Assembly (NCBI GenBank): GCA_041180805.1
Contig: JBEGQX010000253.1
Span: 1-8,646, forward strand
Reading direction: 5' to 3'
DNA length: 8,646 nucleotides
Source of the DNA: JBEGQX01 sp041180805
GTDB taxonomy: Bacteria > Planctomycetota > Planctomycetia > Gemmatales > Gemmataceae
Shown: one piece after another, positions 7,828 through 8,646 of the stretch
How the letters are laid out: the number at the start of each line of letters is the position of its first letter
Numbering within the stretch: the stretch's first letter is position 1
Notes under the pieces: generated by a model
Told to the model about the DNA's origin: nothing
Databases searched by the model: none
The model's input: the letters and a program-made list of their open reading frames with translations, nothing else
Program-made: the position numbers and the translations under genes

Positions 7828-7873
7828 GTTCAGGCAAATTCAGGATTGCTTCTTTACCCTATTCTTCCTGAAC
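7828..7873. repeat. TTCAGG direct repeat and GTTCAGG/CCTGAAC inverted repeat
   Basis: GTTCAGG (7828-7834) is followed ten bases on by a second TTCAGG (7839-7844). It is mirrored by CCTGAAC (7867-7873), a perfect 7-base inverted pair with 32 bp between the arms. The right arm falls in the spacer of the candidate plus-strand promoter, a typical place for an operator. The repeats are visible; regulator binding is a guess. Confidence 0.35.
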
Positions 7874-7881
7874 CCTAGCAT
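7853..7881 (+). promoter_or_regulatory. Candidate promoter for the ATP-cone gene
   Basis: TTTACC (7853-7858) and TAGCAT (7876-7881) are separated by exactly 17 bp, each matching 4 of 6 sigma-70 consensus bases. Transcription would start about 7 bases after the -10 box, at or next to the A of the ATG at 7888. That would give a leaderless mRNA, and no Shine-Dalgarno is visible upstream of this ATG. The match is moderate and the consensus for this organism is not known to me. Confidence 0.35.
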
Positions 7882-7887
7882 AAAATC

Positions 7888-8646
7888 ATGATACATCCCG
7901 ATTCACCACCTCTTCCGTCGTGGATTTTAAAATCCAACGGAAGAATCAAGCCTTTCCATATTTCAGAGATTAGCAGAGACCTATATCAAGCAACTGTTAA
8001 GATGGGTAAGCCAGATGCTTTTCTGGCCAGAGAGTTGGCTGATGGGGTTTCATTGCTTCTAGCTAACGAAAATCCAGGTGCCACTTTATCTCAGGATTTA
8101 GCGGCGGCCTCAATTTCCAGGACAATTCGTGAATTTGGTTACCCACAGCTTGCCGAGGCATACGAGGCTAGCCCTAACTTTCAGGATAACAGCAACCAGG
8201 CTTATTTGGAGTCCGAGTTTTTTGTGAATTCAAATTTGGACCAGTTATCCAAGATACATACCAGGCAAAACGTTTTAAAAAGTGTTCTGACACCGGATGC
8301 GGCAGCAAGTATTGAAGAAGGCTGGGTTCAGATGGAAGGTATCACGCATCCAGATGGGTTTCTGGAAACCGCATGGCTTGGAGATGCTTGGGTTTCATTT
8401 GCCGCGATGTATCCAGATTTGTTTTCCGATGAATTGCAAAAGTTAGCCTCCAAAATAGTTCATCTGTTTGGGCCATCAAGCCATGCAAATTTTGGATGCG
8501 CATATTCCAAGGATTTTTGGGTAAAGGTTTTAAACCAGTGCAGCATTCAGTCCAGATCATCTGGAACAGAAATCATGGTACATTGGAATCAAAATCCAAA
8601 AATCGCGGAGGTTGATTGCCCACTTTTTTCAGGCGGATTAGCTGAT
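7888..8646 (+). CDS. ATP-cone domain protein of unknown function, C-terminus cut
   Basis: An open frame of 253 codons starts at ATG 7888 and runs without a stop off the right edge. Residues 13-93 resemble an ATP-cone, the allosteric nucleotide-binding domain of ribonucleotide reductases and NrdR. The pattern includes ILKSNGRIKPF (13-23), I25/I29 and L32 of the first helix, a DAFLARELADGV stretch (43-54), and the closing IREFGYPQLAEAYEA (80-94). What follows is not a family I recognise with confidence. LTPDAAASIEEGWVQMEG (134-151) weakly recalls the segment of anaerobic reductase NrdD that precedes its IHD motif, but the histidines and aspartate of that motif are absent. It could be a nucleotide-responsive regulator, a diverged reductase-like protein, or something else. 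It is transcribed divergently from the glycosyltransferase. There is no Shine-Dalgarno; the start was chosen because ATG 7888 lies directly before the domain and follows a promoter-like sequence. The coding call is firmer than the function. Confidence 0.7.
   Translation, partial: MIHPDSPPLPSWILKSNGRIKPFHISEISRDLYQATVKMGKPDAFLARELADGVSLLLANENPGATLSQDLAAASISRTIREFGYPQLAEAYEASPNFQDNSNQAYLESEFFVNSNLDQLSKIHTRQNVLKSVLTPDAAASIEEGWVQMEGITHPDGFLETAWLGDAWVSFAAMYPDLFSDELQKLASKIVHLFGPSSHANFGCAYSKDFWVKVLNQCSIQSRSSGTEIMVHWNQNPKIAEVDCPLFSGGLAD

Larger units (their letters stand above)
7755..7887. other. Divergent intergenic control region
   Basis: This 133-bp, AT-rich gap separates two divergently transcribed genes, so it must hold the 5' signals of both. 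It contains repeated TTCAGG/CCTGAA elements and a plausible plus-strand promoter. A TTGACA on the minus strand (7827-7822) has no partner -10 at normal distance, so I cannot place the glycosyltransferase promoter. Confidence 0.6.

Noticed and set aside
8342..8560. Minus-strand 72-codon frame inside the ATP-cone gene
   Set aside because: The plus-strand frame is open throughout and has recognisable domain similarity, while the minus frame has none.

Overview
The window carries five protein-coding genes, two of them cut by its edges, packed with little intergenic space. I see no RNA genes, mobile elements or CRISPR arrays. Four genes lie on the minus strand. In their own reading order they are: a fused two-domain glycosyltransferase (7754 to 5337), secA (5235 to 1576), waaA/kdtA (1553 to 243) and the start of a class IV aminotransferase (228 to 1, cut by the window). 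A fifth gene starts on the plus strand at 7888 and runs off the right end; its N-terminus looks like an ATP-cone nucleotide-binding domain.

The organism is a diderm bacterium: Kdo transferase (WaaA) and an ArnT-like membrane glycosyltransferase both belong to outer-membrane lipid A/LPS biology. The SecA is about 1219 residues, far longer than the E. coli (901) or Bacillus (841) forms. Most of the extra length lies in the helical scaffold/wing region, and it ends in a SEC-C zinc motif. This, the GT2-ArnT fusion and the mixed use of Shine-Dalgarno sites and apparently leaderless or non-ATG starts suggest a planctomycete (Planctomycetota, possibly near Gemmataceae). That placement is inference from memory of family features, not a database result.

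secA, waaA and the aminotransferase form a tight cluster: 22 bp separate the secA stop from the preferred waaA start, and 14 bp separate the waaA stop from the aminotransferase start. The secA-waaA junction holds a perfect 7-bp hairpin that buries the waaA Shine-Dalgarno and start codon, which suggests translational coupling. The glycosyltransferase lies 101 bp upstream of secA. That gap has no clear terminator, but it has a TATAAT box flanked by a direct repeat, so secA may have its own promoter.

Functionally the minus-strand genes are an envelope-biogenesis group: SecA drives protein export, WaaA adds Kdo to lipid A, and the fused glycosyltransferase probably makes a polyprenyl-phosphate sugar and transfers it to an envelope acceptor. 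The aminotransferase (branched-chain/D-amino acid/aminodeoxychorismate lyase fold) is a metabolic passenger. The plus-strand ATP-cone protein is the least understood item. A 133-bp divergent region with repeated TTCAGG/CCTGAA elements separates it from the glycosyltransferase.
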